Notes: generated from the sequence alone by a model not told the origin. A DNA stretch of 64,000 bases from Isoetes taiwanensis (GCA_021234155.1 JAJEKV010000003.1:19142386-19206385), one strand, 5' to 3'. Shown: positions 12,052 to 23,176, counted from the stretch's first letter. A program made the numbers and translations.

Positions 12052-12411
12052 TCTTCTTGCCTATGGCATCTAACTCATTGACGGGTTATTTTTCTTTCAG
12101 CCTTGATTCTGCAGGTTTGTTTAAGGTCTTGTGGTTGCCATAGTGCGTGGGGTCGTGCTTCAACTATTTGCTTGGGTTTCCTCAAAATCTAAGAAGGCGT
12201 GGTTCTTCTTCCCGATGAGGAGCAGTCACCAAGTCTTCTCACCTTTGCATCGACCAAGTGGCGGATAAAACCATCTTTTTCTTCAGTTTCATCATGCTCT
12301 CGATGATTGTCTAGTTTCGGAGCATTTAAAGTTCACATTTCAAATTTATCTACCCCTAGTGAGGGATCCATTTGTACTCAATGTTTTACAAAGCTCAATG
12401 AGAACACCACT

Positions 12412-13518
12412 TCATAATGGCCATATCTCGTTTTGAATGCAATCTTATGGATGTCCTCTTCCTTGATTCTGATCTGGTGGTAGCCTGACCTCAAGTCTAT
12501 CTTGGAGAAGATATTTGCTTCTTGCAGTTGATCCATCAAATCATCTGATCAAGGTAGCGCATACTTGTTCTTGATGGTGTGCTTGTTCAATTGACGATAG
12601 TCAATGCACATTCTAAGACTTCCATCCTTCTTCTTGACAAAAAGTATTGGCGCTCCAAATGGAGAGACACTAGGTCTTATAAACAACTCCTGCAGTTGCT
12701 TCTTCAATTCCATCAACTTTTGAGGTGACATCCTGTAGGATGCTCTACTTGTTGGCTTCCTGGCTCAAGTGCTATTTCACACTCGACTCCTCTGTAAGGT
12801 GGGAGTTGCTTAATCTCATCTGGGAACAAATCATGGAATTCCTTCACCAACTTGGCTATAGGCGTTGGCAGCTTGCTCAATGCTTTGGCCTCCTTGTCTT
12901 CCTCTGCTTCTGGCTCGTCAACTTCGAGCTTAAAGACATAGGCCACTTGCTCCTTCTTTATGCATCTAAGTAACTTCTTACTAGACATGCATTGCATAAA
13001 TGGGTTGACTTCTTTACCTGTTATCTCAATGATCTTGCTATCTGGCGTCGTTAAGGTTACTTTTCGCTTCTCGCAATCAACCACAGCTCCGGTCGGGCCA
13101 AGGTATTCCATGCCTATGATCAAGTCGTACTTGCCGATGTTCATCACTTCCGCTCCCATTCCAACATTGATACCTGACAAGTCTATGTTGAAGTTGATCC
13201 TTTTTCCACTGTGTGTCGGATTGCCCCACTTGCCAACACAATCGGTCTAGGCTAGGGCTTCAGCTTCAACATCTCTACCATCATTGGCGAATCAAAATTA
13301 TGGGTGCTCCCTGTGTCTATCAACACTATGAAGGACTTGGCTCTGACTTTCCCAATCGTCGAGATGACCTGGTATTGACTCTCAGCATTCTCGGAGTCAA
13401 TAGCAGCAAAGATGTGGCACTCACCCCGGATGTAGTCGCAAGCATCTTCTTCGTCGATCTCCGGGGTGTCTCCCATCCTCCTAGCTCTGGTAATGCCGCA
13501 TTCATCACAAATGGGCAT
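12412..13518 (-). pseudogene. G4 gypsy protease and N-terminal half of reverse transcriptase
   Basis: Minus-strand frames encode an aspartic protease (VLIDTGSTHNF at about 13.3 kb, the retropepsin DTG motif, then YDLIIGMEYL as the flap-side motif). A linker follows, then the reverse transcriptase palm start: [30 protein letters not shown], and a [12 protein letters not shown] segment just upstream of the insertion. The sequence is of chromovirus/Reina-like character. There is one stop after the KYALP motif and a frameshift near 13.18 kb. The 3' half continues at 6140 downward. Confidence 0.85.
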
Positions 13519-14758
13519 TTATGTGTCCGATGTTCTAGCTGGAAGCACCTGAGCACAACTGCTTTTCAATACATTCTTGCCTCTTCTCTTTGGGAATGGA
13601 CTGTAAGAACTGCTTGCTTTGGAGTAGTTTGAACCACCCGCTTGCTCTTTGTCCCTGAAGCTGACCTGCTTCTTGTCCTACTTGCCAAAATTTGCATTCC
13701 CTTGATTTCCATTGTTTGCATTGTGCTGAGGTCTAACAGCTGCTGGGTTTGTTGTTCTTGGGTTGTAGCTTCCCATAGCCCTCCCCTTGTCCTGATAGTA
13801 TTGTTGCTTCTGTCCACTACCTTAAGGGCCTGTTCCTTGTAAGCTCATTGTTTTAGACTCTGCTTCTGACACTGTTCTGGGATTTATTGCTCTCACCAGC
13901 TTCCTGATCTCCTCGTTCAAGCCTTCGATGTACCCCTCTACTGCGTGTCTTTCACTCAACTTTGGCACATAGAGCCTCAGTCTCATGAACTCTTCGGTGT
14001 ATTTTGGGACTGTCTTATTGCCCTGCTCTAAGCTGTAGAACTGTTGCATCATATAGCACTTGTGTTCCCTCGGCACGTAATGACGCTTAAATGCCTTGGA
14101 GAACTTCTTGAATCTGCAGCTATCTCTGCTTAACCCATGGGCTTTGGCATAGTCTTTCCACCAAATTCTAGCTACTCCCTTGAGGTTAGCTGTTGCTATC
14201 CTGCCCTTATCCTTATCTTTCATGCTATAAGCATTCCCGTACTCCCTCATTTCATCCAACCAAGCCTCGGCTTTCATTCCAGACTTGTTGTCTCCTGAGA
14301 ACTGTTCCAACTTCCTAGCTTTGCACACGTTGCTCAGTGCGGAGTCGACTTTCTTTTGGTAGTCCGCGTCAATTCTGCCCCTATCACAGTTAGGATCCTT
14401 CCGGCGGTCCTGCTCCTCAGATTCAGAGTCGGAGTCGAAACTAGAGTTGGAGGAATCCGTGCTAGGTGATCTCCTTCTCCAGTTTCTCTTCTTTGCTTTG
14501 TCTGTTCTGTCAGCCGGTGTTCGAGATAGTTGGATATTCTGGTCTGGTTCGATTGCTATCCCCCCTGCCAGCAGAGCTCTTATTCCGTGGATATCCGATC
14601 TTATTTGCGATATCTCCTCTTGTAGGGTTGGCGCCTCGAACTCTTGGAACAGGTTCCTCGGTTGAAACTGCCTTGGGGCTGTGCTCTTCCTGGGGTTGCC
14701 GATCTTGTTCTACATTCTTGGGTGCTCTAGCTGCATACACATTAGATTGCACTGCCAT
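13500..14758 (-). pseudogene. G4 gypsy gag
   Basis: The best start is the ATG at 14758, giving an N-terminus MAVQSNVYAARAPKN. A frameshift near 14.64 kb moves to a frame with a charged, serine-rich stretch. The core capsid-like region (FSGDNKSG...AWLDEMREY...WWKDYAK, typical of retrotransposon gag) spans 14.33-13.83 kb. A Q/N-rich tail and a knuckle-like CFQ...HRTHKC segment lie near 13.5 kb, again in a different frame. At least three frame breaks make it non-functional. It encodes the nucleocapsid of a virus-like particle. Confidence 0.8.
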
Positions 14759-14904
14759 GGTTAGCTTTTGTTTGTTATTGCATTGGTTTGTTTGATGATA
14801 TAGTTGTGGAGACAAGGTATATCAAAGAACACACATAATGCTATAACTTATGTTCATAAGGTGCAATATTTTTACAATCGATAATAGAGAGAAAAAAATT
14901 TAAT

Positions 14905-16041
14905 CTATTCCTGGAATCTTCTATATGCCGGGTTGTCTTCCAAGAACTTCTTCATTTGGGCTGTGCCAACTGTTCGCTCCAAGTTTCTAAGAATGTTGGT
15001 GGTCGTACCACCTTGGAGTGCCGTCACCAGGTCTTCGATCCTTCTATCTGACGTGTAGGCTATAGTGACGGCCAACCTGCCATGTCGTCTGTACGGGACT
15101 GCGAAGTCGAAGATGCTCAAAGCTATTGTCCTCTTGACCAAGATGACATGGTCAATGTTTGGAGGCATCCGAGCATGCCTTCCAAATCCTGAGCAGGCAA
15201 CCAGCATGAAAACTCCTTCTTCTCCCCGTGGGCTAAACTGGCGGTGTACGATCGCTATCCTTCCGTCGGTGGGGAGTGGCAGGTAAAATCTGAGGGCTTT
15301 GTCGTGTCCTCCCTCCGTTGTTTCTTCTTTGGTTCTGATTCCAGCCCTGTGTCTTTCAGAGTATTCATCTATCGGTACTGTTATCATTTCTCCGTCGTCG
15401 CCGAACATGGACTTGGAAGAGATCAAGTTGATGCCGTCTCTTTCTAATCCGACTGGCGCTACTGCAGAGGTGCTGGGCAGGAGTGCACTTATTGTTTTTT
15501 CTCTGATGCCCATCCGCTCTTGGAGTACTATAAATTCCTCCTCCGAGGGTAGCTCCTGTTGCATCATCATCTGTCGGATGCTGGTGTAAGCTTCGATGTC
15601 CGATGATGACTGGCCAGAGTACATGTGGGCCTCCCTGATGCTGATGGGAAAGTCTTGAGTCTCCCGGTCGATGAAGTCATCGAGGTCGGGCTACTGGCAT
15701 AGAAGGTGGAGGAGTTCGTCCACCCTGTAACCTCTGTCTCTGCGCTCCGGAAGGTTCTTTATATCATGGAGCGTCAGGTACTCCTCTTCTTGGATAATAA
15801 CCGGGGTTAGACTGGTGATACCTAACCCAAGTGGAGGAGCTGTCCTTGTTACTCTCAATCCTTCTTCGAAGCTTGGAAGATCTTCTGCTTGCTGCCTTTC
15901 TTGTATGGGGTCGACTTCGATGATGTCTTCCACGTCGTAACCATGTCCTTCCTCTGCCTCTTCCTCCCGTTCTGACTCTTCATACTCCAGGAGCATTTGC
16001 TCTTCTGCTCCTGCTTCTGTGGCTGTGGGTTCAATCTCCAA
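14905..16041 (-). pseudogene. ORF C, unidentified protein encoded 5' of gag
   Basis: One reading frame of about 379 codons on the minus strand has a single TAG near 15.69 kb and no ATG at its 5' end; a stop lies just upstream. The first third is very acidic (EYEESEREEEAEEGHGYD). The rest is a mixed alpha/beta-looking region with a hydrophobic run, HVILVKRTIALSIFDFAV, followed by RRHGRLAVTIAYTSDRR. It ends about 150 bases before the gag start. I do not recognise the family. The hydrophobic-K...DRR pattern faintly recalls 30K movement proteins but is too weak to assign. It may be an accessory gene of G4 or of an older element. Confidence 0.55.
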
Positions 16042-16129
16042 AGGCTGAACGGAGGGTTACCCTATCTGGGTTTGGGCTCTTTGGGACAAGAAGATAGCTA
16101 CAGCTACAGTATAGGAGAAATACCTCTTC

Positions 16130-16441
16130 CTACTTATGGACATAGTCATGTAATTTGGCATGAGCAGCTTTATTTTCTAGATACTTGTCTATGTTTGGGA
16201 TATCATTCAGAGCTGCACGGAGGGTTATTCTAGGTGCAAAATAGCCTATGCATGGGGGGAGTTCTACTAGAGAAAGTCCTATCTTGGCATGGAACTCAGT
16301 CATGATCTCTTGGTAAAAGGGTGTGGCATTTACGGTGGCATCCACATCGATCTTTTGGAAAATAGAGAAGATCGAGTTGATGTCAGCCTCAGCCACATGA
16401 GCAGTGGCATTGTACCATCGTCTAAATACAGAGGTGGCCAT
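16130..16441 (-). CDS. ORF D, unidentified 103-aa reading frame behind its own TATA box
   Basis: The ATG at 16441 opens a frame starting MATSVFRRWYNATAHV and ending at a stop after HDYVHK. It lies about 115 bases downstream of a CTATAAATA box on the same strand, with an intervening C/T-rich leader. No family is recognised. It is followed at about 90 bases by ORF C. The two may once have been one gene, because only a short disrupted stretch with stops separates them. The leader resembles that in front of the first G4 ORF at 24.7 kb (shared GGCCTATARAT and ATTTTT-AG-AAGGTG blocks). Confidence 0.5.
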   Translation of the reverse strand: MATSVFRRWYNATAHVAEADINSIFSIFQKIDVDATVNATPFYQEIMTEFHAKIGLSLVELPPCIGYFAPRITLRAALNDIPNIDKYLENKAAHAKLHDYVHK

Positions 16442-16552
16442 GATGCTGATGCTGATGGGGTTATCAAACAGATCTAAAAGCACCTTTGGGAGCTAAAAAA
16501 TCGTCTTGGAGTGAGGAATGATAAAGTAGGATGCAAATGAGGGTTGTGGTCA

Positions 16553-16561
16553 TATTTATAG
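16553..16561 (-). promoter_or_regulatory. TATA box upstream of ORF D
   Basis: The minus strand reads CTATAAATA, followed by a pyrimidine-rich leader. The equivalent position in the 24.6-kb leader reads CTATAGATA, in the same flanking sequence GGC-CTATA-ATA-GACC. Confidence 0.6.
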
Positions 16562-16735
16562 GCCAAACCCTAATCTGAGAAATTTTTAGGGTTTGGGAAT
16601 ATCTATCATTTCAAGGTCTTGCTATGCAATTGATAGGTAATCCAGGTTAAAGGTACATCCTAATGATCCTATTGCAACAAATTTTATCTTACTTGGAGGT
16701 AGTTGGGATGAATTTGGGCCATTTTACTCTGACCA

Positions 16736-16985
16736 CTCACACAGTGCACGAGAGACATTTTCAAAACTTTTGGAAATGGTCCTGGCACACTCTGTGAGGG
16801 GTGGGCTCCTGTTTGGGTCCTAGATGGCTCTAAAATTACAATCTAAGGACAGAATCCTACTTATCTCGCCGAGTTAAGGTGGACTATGCTCTTACTTTCT
16901 ATATTTGGACAAGTCTAGACATAGATCAGTGGCCAAACACTCATACAGTGCGCGAGAGGCATTCTCTCCTGGCGCACTCTGTGAG
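16736..16985 (-). other. Twin stem-loops upstream of ORF D
   Basis: Two imperfect inverted repeats: arms 16736-16749 with 16785-16798, and arms 16940-16953 with 16972-16985. They are built on CTCACACAGTGCGC and its complement. They match the pair in the G4 leader at 24.29-24.56 kb, inverted relative to them, and share design with the pair at 246-499. Confidence 0.8.
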
Positions 16986-16989
16986 GGGT

Positions 16990-17387
16990 GGGGCCCAAAA
17001 CAGTGACATTTTGTCCAAATTAACTAATTCCAAATGCAAATGCCATTATTACAACCTTATTAATTACAATCTTGCACTTCACAACTTGATCAAAACACTC
17101 TTTACATTTACAACACAATTACATCATGTTAGCAATCTTCCTTCTTTATGAACCTAGCTAACTTCATGTCTCTAGGCATACATGTGACTCTCTTCACATG
17201 GAGAGCACATGCTAGGGAATCTTTGAAGTGCTGCCTCTTGCAATGCAAGTACTATGTCATCTGTTACTCGCTTGGTCTTGTCAAGTTCCTGCAGGATTTC
17301 ATGGATTAATCTTGCGAAGGCAGCCCTTGGAATTAGTAATCCATAGCTCCTCTGAAAATGTCGAATCTCCCGAACCGCTCTTGCAAA
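16990..17387. other. Non-coding spacer between ORF B end and the ORF D promoter region
   Basis: No gene or repeat could be supported here. It separates the 3' fragment of ORF B from the twin stem-loops. Confidence 0.5.
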
Positions 17388-17529
17388 CTAGGAGTCCGCC
17401 TTTCTCTTTATTGGTTTCTTAGATGGTACGGCTCTCTCCGAGGGCGGCTTCAAGGTATTCTTCTTGGTTGGCCTTCCTCCCTCCACATAGGTTACCTTAT
17501 TTGCCTCATAGTATTTTGGGTACTCCTCG
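17388..17529 (-). pseudogene. ORF B, C-terminal fragment (left inversion breakpoint)
   Basis: The minus strand has an open, lysine- and proline-rich frame, EYPKYYEANKVTYVEGG, ending KRKADS and a stop at 17388. It has no start of its own and begins abruptly at 17529, where G3 reverse transcriptase begins on the same strand in another frame. Its natural N-terminal partner is the frame at 28541-29008, which ends in matching charged Y/E/K-rich sequence at the other edge of the inverted block. Confidence 0.7.
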
Positions 17530-18340
17530 ACCTGCTACAGCATATAAGATCTCCTCTAAAAAAGGCAAAGGGTAGCAATCCTTGATGGTGACTTTGTTGA
17601 GATCTCGATAGTCAATGCAAATTCTTAAAGCACCACTTTTTTTTTCCACAGGAACAATGCAAGATACCCATTCTGGATTAATAATTTCAATAATAACACC
17701 TGCATCTAACATCTTATCCAATTCATCTTTGATTAGTCCCATCAGTGAAGCATTAATTCTTCTTAATTTTTGAAAGACAGGTTTACAACCTTCCTTGATC
17801 TTAATTTCAAATTGGCATACCTCAGTTTTGATACCTGATAGCTCTGAATAATCCCAAGCAAATACATCTTTTCTTTCTTCAAAAAACATTTGTATGCTCT
17901 CTTTGTTTTGATATTCAATCAAATCTCCAACAAACAGGGTTCTACTAATCTTACCATTTTTTGTGATTACAATCTCTTCAGTATCTTTTTTCTCTGATGC
18001 ATCAATGGTCAAAATAGGACAGAGTGCTTTTACTTTATTGTCATCAAGGTCATCTTCAGGAATAGCTCCCTCAGTTAAATGTGACATGAGGGTCTCCCTA
18101 CACAAGGCATCAGCTTCAAAAAAAATTTCTCTTGGAATATGAGTGATCTTCCATGAAGCAAAACTTGAGAGTACTCCCATTGCCTGATTCTTCAAGAGCT
18201 CCATATCTGCATTCGTTTTTTGATAATCTCCTGAAACTTGTCTGCAGATTAATTGTGAATCACCATAAATGTGGATATTGGCAATATCCATAGCTTTGGC
18301 TTCCTGAAGACCTGCAATCAAAGCTTTATATTCTGCTACA
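17530..18340 (-). pseudogene. G3 pol: RNase H-like domain followed by start of reverse transcriptase
   Basis: The frame opens in an RNase H-like segment (IHIYGDSQLICRQVSGDY, with EADALCRE later). It is preceded upstream, across a stop, by FLWFDGGISKK. Reverse transcriptase follows: VEKKSGALRICIDYRDLN and DCYPLPFLEEILYAVAG. There the gypsy frame ends at the inversion breakpoint, before the catalytic motifs. An RNase H placed before RT, with a second RNase H after RT at 29.7 kb, resembles the dual RNase H of plant Tat-lineage elements. Truncated, so inactive. Confidence 0.85.
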
Positions 18341-19418
18341 TTAGATTGACTTGAGGGAAGATTCTTCCTACTTTAGCTAAGAGTTTGTGAGAAGAGTCTT
18401 TCAAAATAGCAGCAGATGATGCAACATTTAGTTTTTTAGAAATACCTCCATCAAACCATAAGAACCCTGTTGGTCCTTGTCTGCTGGGAAGTGCACATTC
18501 CATAATAAGAGGAACCATTTCATATTTTCTTGGTCTTGTATTTTTTATCCTGTAGGATCCCAAAGGCTCTTCAATTAGCATTTCCTTAATAAAGTTTACC
18601 TCTTCTTTGGAGTCATATGAGCCATCTTGGTTGTAAATTGTAGCAGTTTGAGAGCCATTGGAGATGGTACATCTCCCTTGAGACCAGACTGGCCTAGCAT
18701 CCACAGTGGCTAACCATCTTCTCCCTAAAAGTAGGTCATAAATGTCAGATTCATCTCCTATATCCTCAAAAGCCACTACAATAAAGTTAGCAGCTACAGT
18801 TATGCCTTCTGTATTAACAGGCACTTTAGTCACCACACCAATAGGAGTAATCTTAGCATTATAAAAAGATCTTAATAATATAGAAGCTTTCTTGTCCACC
18901 TCGAAACCACACTTCTTCATAATGTGATATGGCATGATGTTTAGGGGGGATCCCCCATCAAGTAACACATTTGAAAAGGTATAACCCCCTAAAGCAGCTG
19001 AACGTGTAAATGCCCCAGGGTCTTCTTCATTCTGCGCTAGAACAAGATTAGTGGCATCAGTGAAATTTACACAAGCATTGAATTGCTCACCACCAGTTTG
19101 CTGGAGTACTCTTTTTCTATAGCTGGGTGCAATCTTTAGCAAGGTGAAGAGATCCACACTTACTTTGGAATTTTTGAGTAAAACATCAACTTCATCAAGG
19201 TCTTGGTCTTTCTTACCATATTTTTGCTGTGGAGGTGGAGCTATCATTTGAGCAGGTGATTCCATTATAAGTGGTGAAGACCTGGCAGTGGGATGTCTAC
19301 TTGATTCAGCATGTACATTGGCTTCATTCATTCTTCTAGTTTGCACTACCATAACTTCTTCAGCTTTGGGAACTTCTGTAGCCTGAATAAACCTTATAGA
19401 AGTACTTGGTTCAGCCAA
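18336..19418 (-). CDS. G3 aspartic protease and linker into RNase H
   Basis: A 360-residue open frame. A disordered N-terminal part contains VVQTRRMNEANVHAESS. A retropepsin-like domain spans about residues 140-240, with VLLDGGSPLNIMP in place of the usual DTG or DSG, and YDLLLGRRWLATV at the flap-distal position. The frame ends in the first strand of the RNase H-like domain (FLWFDGGISKKLN). The substitution DGG at the catalytic motif occurs in some Tat/Athila-type elements but has not been checked here. In life it would process the Gag-Pol polyprotein. Confidence 0.8.
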   Translation of the reverse strand: MAEPSTSIRFIQATEVPKAEEVMVVQTRRMNEANVHAESSRHPTARSSPLIMESPAQMIAPPPQQKYGKKDQDLDEVDVLLKNSKVSVDLFTLLKIAPSYRKRVLQQTGGEQFNACVNFTDATNLVLAQNEEDPGAFTRSAALGGYTFSNVLLDGGSPLNIMPYHIMKKCGFEVDKKASILLRSFYNAKITPIGVVTKVPVNTEGITVAANFIVVAFEDIGDESDIYDLLLGRRWLATVDARPVWSQGRCTISNGSQTATIYNQDGSYDSKEEVNFIKEMLIEEPLGSYRIKNTRPRKYEMVPLIMECALPSRQGPTGFLWFDGGISKKLNVASSAAILKDSSHKLLAKVGRIFPQVNLM

Positions 19419-20541
19419 ATCTCACAGGAAGCTTAGGTTCTCGTCTCTTTTCTTGTTCCTGCTTAGCAAAGTATTCCTTAACAACACACCTAATATCAGT
19501 ATGACCAACTTCTTTACAGAAAGAACAAATAGGACATTCCTTTCCAAAGTGGCCTTTTCTATTGCATTTAGAACACACTTGCCAATAGCAAATTTCTGAT
19601 GGATGAGTATTCCTATTGCAATGAATACATTCAGGGTAAGTTTTACCTGTTCTTGCAGCCTTGAGTTCAACCAATTGTTTGGTTAGTTCTGCTAAAGCTT
19701 CAGTAACCTTAGATAGGTCTGACGTGACCTCTGCAACTTGAGAATTAGCTTCCTCCTCTTTAGATTTTTTCTTTTCTTTCTGTATGGCATAAACTGGAAT
19801 GGAAGGGTGATGATCATAATGTGCATCAGTAGCATTAGGGTAAAAAGGATCATGGCTGTGGTGAGAAACATGGTGCTTGTCAGGCAAAGTAGAGAGCATC
19901 TGAGTCAGGTCAGTGGTTTTGGCAAAAACTTTGTATATAGAATCAAATCCTTCAGCAGCTTGGATCTTGAGCAACTTCCTTTGGATATCTGGTCTTCTTT
20001 CCAAACCATTGATGAAAGCAGTAACTAAAAAAAGGGTTGGGATTGTGACTTGTGCTCTTTAGCACCTGCTCATAAATGTGCTAAACCTTTCTTTGTACTG
20101 ATTCACACTTTCTCCTGCATGTATAGAAAAACTTTGCAACTCATTAACCAAATCTTTTGGAGCAGCTAACTTACCAAACCTATCCAGGAACTTCTTGACG
20201 AGTTCATCCCATGAGGTGGTACCCATTAACTTCTCATAAGTTAACCAAGCACCAGCTTCACTCTCTTCTTTGAAACATTTTTCAAACTCTGAAAGCTTGC
20301 ACCCTTTCTTGAAACCATAATCCCTGTAATAATCTTCAAATATTCTCAAAACGTTGTTAGCACTCATGCTGGAATCAAAAGTAGGCAAAGGAACAGGGAC
20401 ATTCAACTCGAATTGGTATGGCATGTTTTGAAGCAGGCTAGTTGAGAAACTTGAAGGCAATGGCCTTTCTCTGCAATGATCTGGTGCATCAACATCTTCT
20501 AATGGTTTTTGTTCTGCTGGAAATTTTTGCTTTGGAGCCAT
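19411..20541 (-). pseudogene. G3 gag with three zinc knuckles
   Basis: The chosen start is the ATG at 20541 (MAPKQKFPAEQ), about 40 bases downstream of the LTR end and primer site. The capsid-like part (LTYEKLMGTTSWDELVKKFL...AGESVNQYKERF) spans 20.4-20.06 kb. After one stop the frame continues to 19411 with three CX2CX4HX4C knuckles in a row: CIHCNRNTHPSEIC, CSKCNRKGHFGKEC and CSFCKEVGHTDIRC. Knuckles bind the genomic RNA. One nonsense and one start problem near 20.03 kb separate the two halves. Confidence 0.85.
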
Positions 20542-20555
20542 GAGTTCTGAAATCC

Positions 20556-20582
20556 AGGAATATCTTGGTAGAACCTCCAAAA
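20556..20582 (-). other. Candidate primer binding site of G3
   Basis: Directly inside the 5' LTR the minus strand reads TTTTGGAGGTTCTACCAAG. TGGAGGTTCTACC fits the complement of a tRNA 3' end with CCA, possibly tRNA-Gln (one mismatch to my recollection of the plant tRNA). It is not the tRNA-Met type used by the other gypsy elements here. Confidence 0.5.
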
Positions 20583-22346
20583 TGTTGACCCTAAACCTGG
20601 CTTAAAGATCAACCACAAGGAACCAACTTGAGTCTACACCCAAATTGAGGTTAGAACCTCCAGATCACTTAAGGTGATTAGTCTATGCAAGATAAATCTA
20701 AGGAGAAGTCCAAGAAACTCAAATTTCATACCTTTCCCATTTCTAGGAAATGGGACCTTGACTCAAACGGCTGTAGTGTCAAGCAATGGATCGATTTTTC
20801 GAGTCAACCACTTCAGACTTGCTCAAAAAAGTTGTAGGAATTCAATGCTGAAGTTTCTGACCAAGTCATATTATAAATTTGAAAGATATTCAATCCCAAA
20901 GTGGGGTCAAAAATTGGTCAATAGAGGTCAACTATGGAAAAAAGTGATCAGAAAATAAGATTTGAAGTTACAGAGCGTATTTTTGGGAATTTCCAAAGCA
21001 CATGTGCTCTAATGGTGATGAGAAAGAGGGGCATGAGGTCAAATTTCCATTTGAAACTACAGAAGCACTTTTTGTGGCTGGATTTGGCAAAATACAGTAA
21101 AAAAATGATCAGACCCGAATGCTAATTTTTCTAACTTGAACTAGAAGTGGTATTTTTTGATGTTTTCAAAGCATTTAGCTCACAGTTGCTCTAAGGATAG
21201 ATGGCAAGTAGGCCAATGGTGCTTTGGAACACTCAGGGATTTTCTGTAAAATATTTTGAATCAAGAATTGCTAAGAAATGTATCAAAGAGGGATTTGACA
21301 ACTTGGCAGTCAATTTATATTGATATGAAGGTAAATACATCATAATAACAATGGATAATGATACTTCAAAGTTTCAGATACTGGAAAATAATCATCATAA
21401 GTCATAAGATAATTTTTGAAAGTAGTATCAACTAGATCTTTGCAAATCCAGTCGAGGAATGCTCAGGGACTTCAAGAATCTTTCAGGTCATGCTCAGCAT
21501 TGATCAATGTCGGATTTGAGTGCGCCTGGGCCTTCGAAAATGTCGTGATTGTGTTTCCCCTTTATATAGTTTCAAATTTCGATTCCAGTGATTTTAGGTA
21601 ATAAATTTAGGCTTAATCTGTTGCTTAGGTTCCGGAATCCAAAAATAGAGTGGTCTCAGAGAGAATGGAGCGCGGGAAGGCATGATTCGAGCCGGATTTC
21701 CAGTTCTAGGGTTCTTCAGCTGTATTTTCGCATAATTTTCGCGATACGGTTTTGTATTTTTGAAGGAATATGCCCTGTATATGCCGTATTCGATCATTTT
21801 TAAAAACTTGGCCAATGGTTTAAAGGCTTTTGTTCATAGGATATTTAAAAGAAGTTATAACCTTTTGACCATAGGGAAGATTGCCCACATGTGTAAAGGA
21901 ATATGGAATCTTTAGGGCATCTTTTGACAAGGTTTGGAATATACCAATGAGGGCATAATGGAATAGGAATAAGGCAAAATAAATCATAAAGGGCTAGTAG
22001 GGAGACAAAGGTGAAAATGCAAAAGAGGGGAATAATAACTTTGCAATAGGGGCTTGAATGTCTTTTTGAATAACCAATGTAGGGATATTTGGAGGAAATG
22101 GCAAGGACTTGGGCAAAATGACAAGGTGGGCATGGCAAAGAGATGAGCAAAGGACATGAAAACAATATTGGGCCAAAGGTGCAAAAATGGAGGTAGTGGG
22201 GTGAAACAAAGGCCAAAATTAGAAACTATACACCATGGGGTCTTCCAAACTCTTAACTTCCAATCTTCAAAAGATGTCTTCCAAACTTCATAACCCAGAT
22301 TCTTCTAGAGCATATTCTTAACTAAGCATTTGATCCCAAATACAAT

Positions 22347-23176
22347 GTTGTCACATACGTTGCATACCGTACGGGTACCATATATTTTTAAAGTTTTTTT
22401 TAAGTTTTTTATTTTTGGTTTTTAAAATCTTAGAATACGTTTTTATAACATTAAAAACGTTAAAAACATTGTAAACGTTAAAAACGTAAAAAAACGTAAA
22501 AAAAAACTTTAAAAACCCCAAATTGCCCCCTTGAAACAGATTATATAACATTTTTTTAATACCAGCACCATATTTGGGTTCCAATCAAATCACAAAAATG
22601 TGTATTCAATTCAAAGGTTTAACTTAATAATATAAGCATTAACATAAAGGTTTAGTATATTATCATACTAGAGGTAGATAGAAGAGAAATGAATAGAAGT
22701 AAAAAAGAATTATTTGAAGCAGCTATACCTTTGGAACGGTTTTGGGTCACTTCCTGCTTCTATTTATCACTTATGGCCGTCGGATCTTCAGAAGCAATAC
22801 AAAAAAATGAATCGAAATAAAATTAGTTGTAAAAGAAGAAGAATGGAAAAGTTACCTTGGTCGACTTGTCTTGGATTGGCGCAAGAACTGTTTCCTGGTT
22901 TGCATGGTGGAGTAAAAACCTTTCTTTCATTGAGTAAAAAACCAAAACCCTGGTTCTATACGCATTCGGCATGTTTCTACATGCATGCGGCTGCTCATAG
23001 TTCCAAAATCTTGTTTGCTAGACCAGAAAATCTAAATGAAAGGCATTCGAGGCATTAGCAATGGTTTTTTTTTTTTACATTTTTTTATAACCCCCGATGG
23101 TTGCAAACGTCTAGAAAACGTAGGGGTTTTTTAAGAAGTACTCTATGGTTAAAAACGGGGTTTTTTAACAATACTG
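22347..23176. mobile_element. 830-bp insertion in the G3 5' LTR, class unknown
   Basis: It is flanked by CCCAAATACAAT (22335-22346) and CCCAAATATAAT (23177-23188). The sister LTR has one uninterrupted copy at 32299-32310. It is AT-rich at both ends with AACGTTAAAAACG-like repeats and poly(T) runs; the centre is less biased. There are no clear terminal inverted repeats and no poly(A) end. The 12-bp duplication is long for most DNA transposons. Confidence 0.8.

Larger units (their letters stand above)
6149..12411. mobile_element. 6.26-kb T-rich insertion in G4 reverse transcriptase, class unknown
   Basis: G4 reverse transcriptase stops at a GHYE codon run at 12.41 kb and resumes at the same codons at 6.14 kb. 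TCATAATG is present on both sides (6141-6148 and 12412-12419). The inserted DNA is strongly T-rich on the plus strand and has no reading frame with recognisable domains. It carries tandem and dispersed repeats: a 154-bp direct repeat at 6149-6302 and 11410-11564, a roughly 340-bp pair at about 6430-6770 and 7020-7360, and blocks of about 297 bp at 10.53-11.13 kb. The duplicated target suggests an 8 to 10 bp staggered cut, but the ends show only weak inverted similarity, so the superfamily is open. Confidence 0.65.

Noticed and set aside
15060..15280. Viral-type movement protein in ORF C
   Set aside because: One hydrophobic strand followed by DRR is not enough. The spacing and flanking motifs of the 30K family were not found, so the call was left as unknown.
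21845..22216. Conserved 123-aa frame present in both G3 LTRs (also at 32429-32800)
   Set aside because: It occurs in both copies because the LTRs are duplicates. It lacks domains and lies in LTR U3-like sequence, so it is probably a chance frame.
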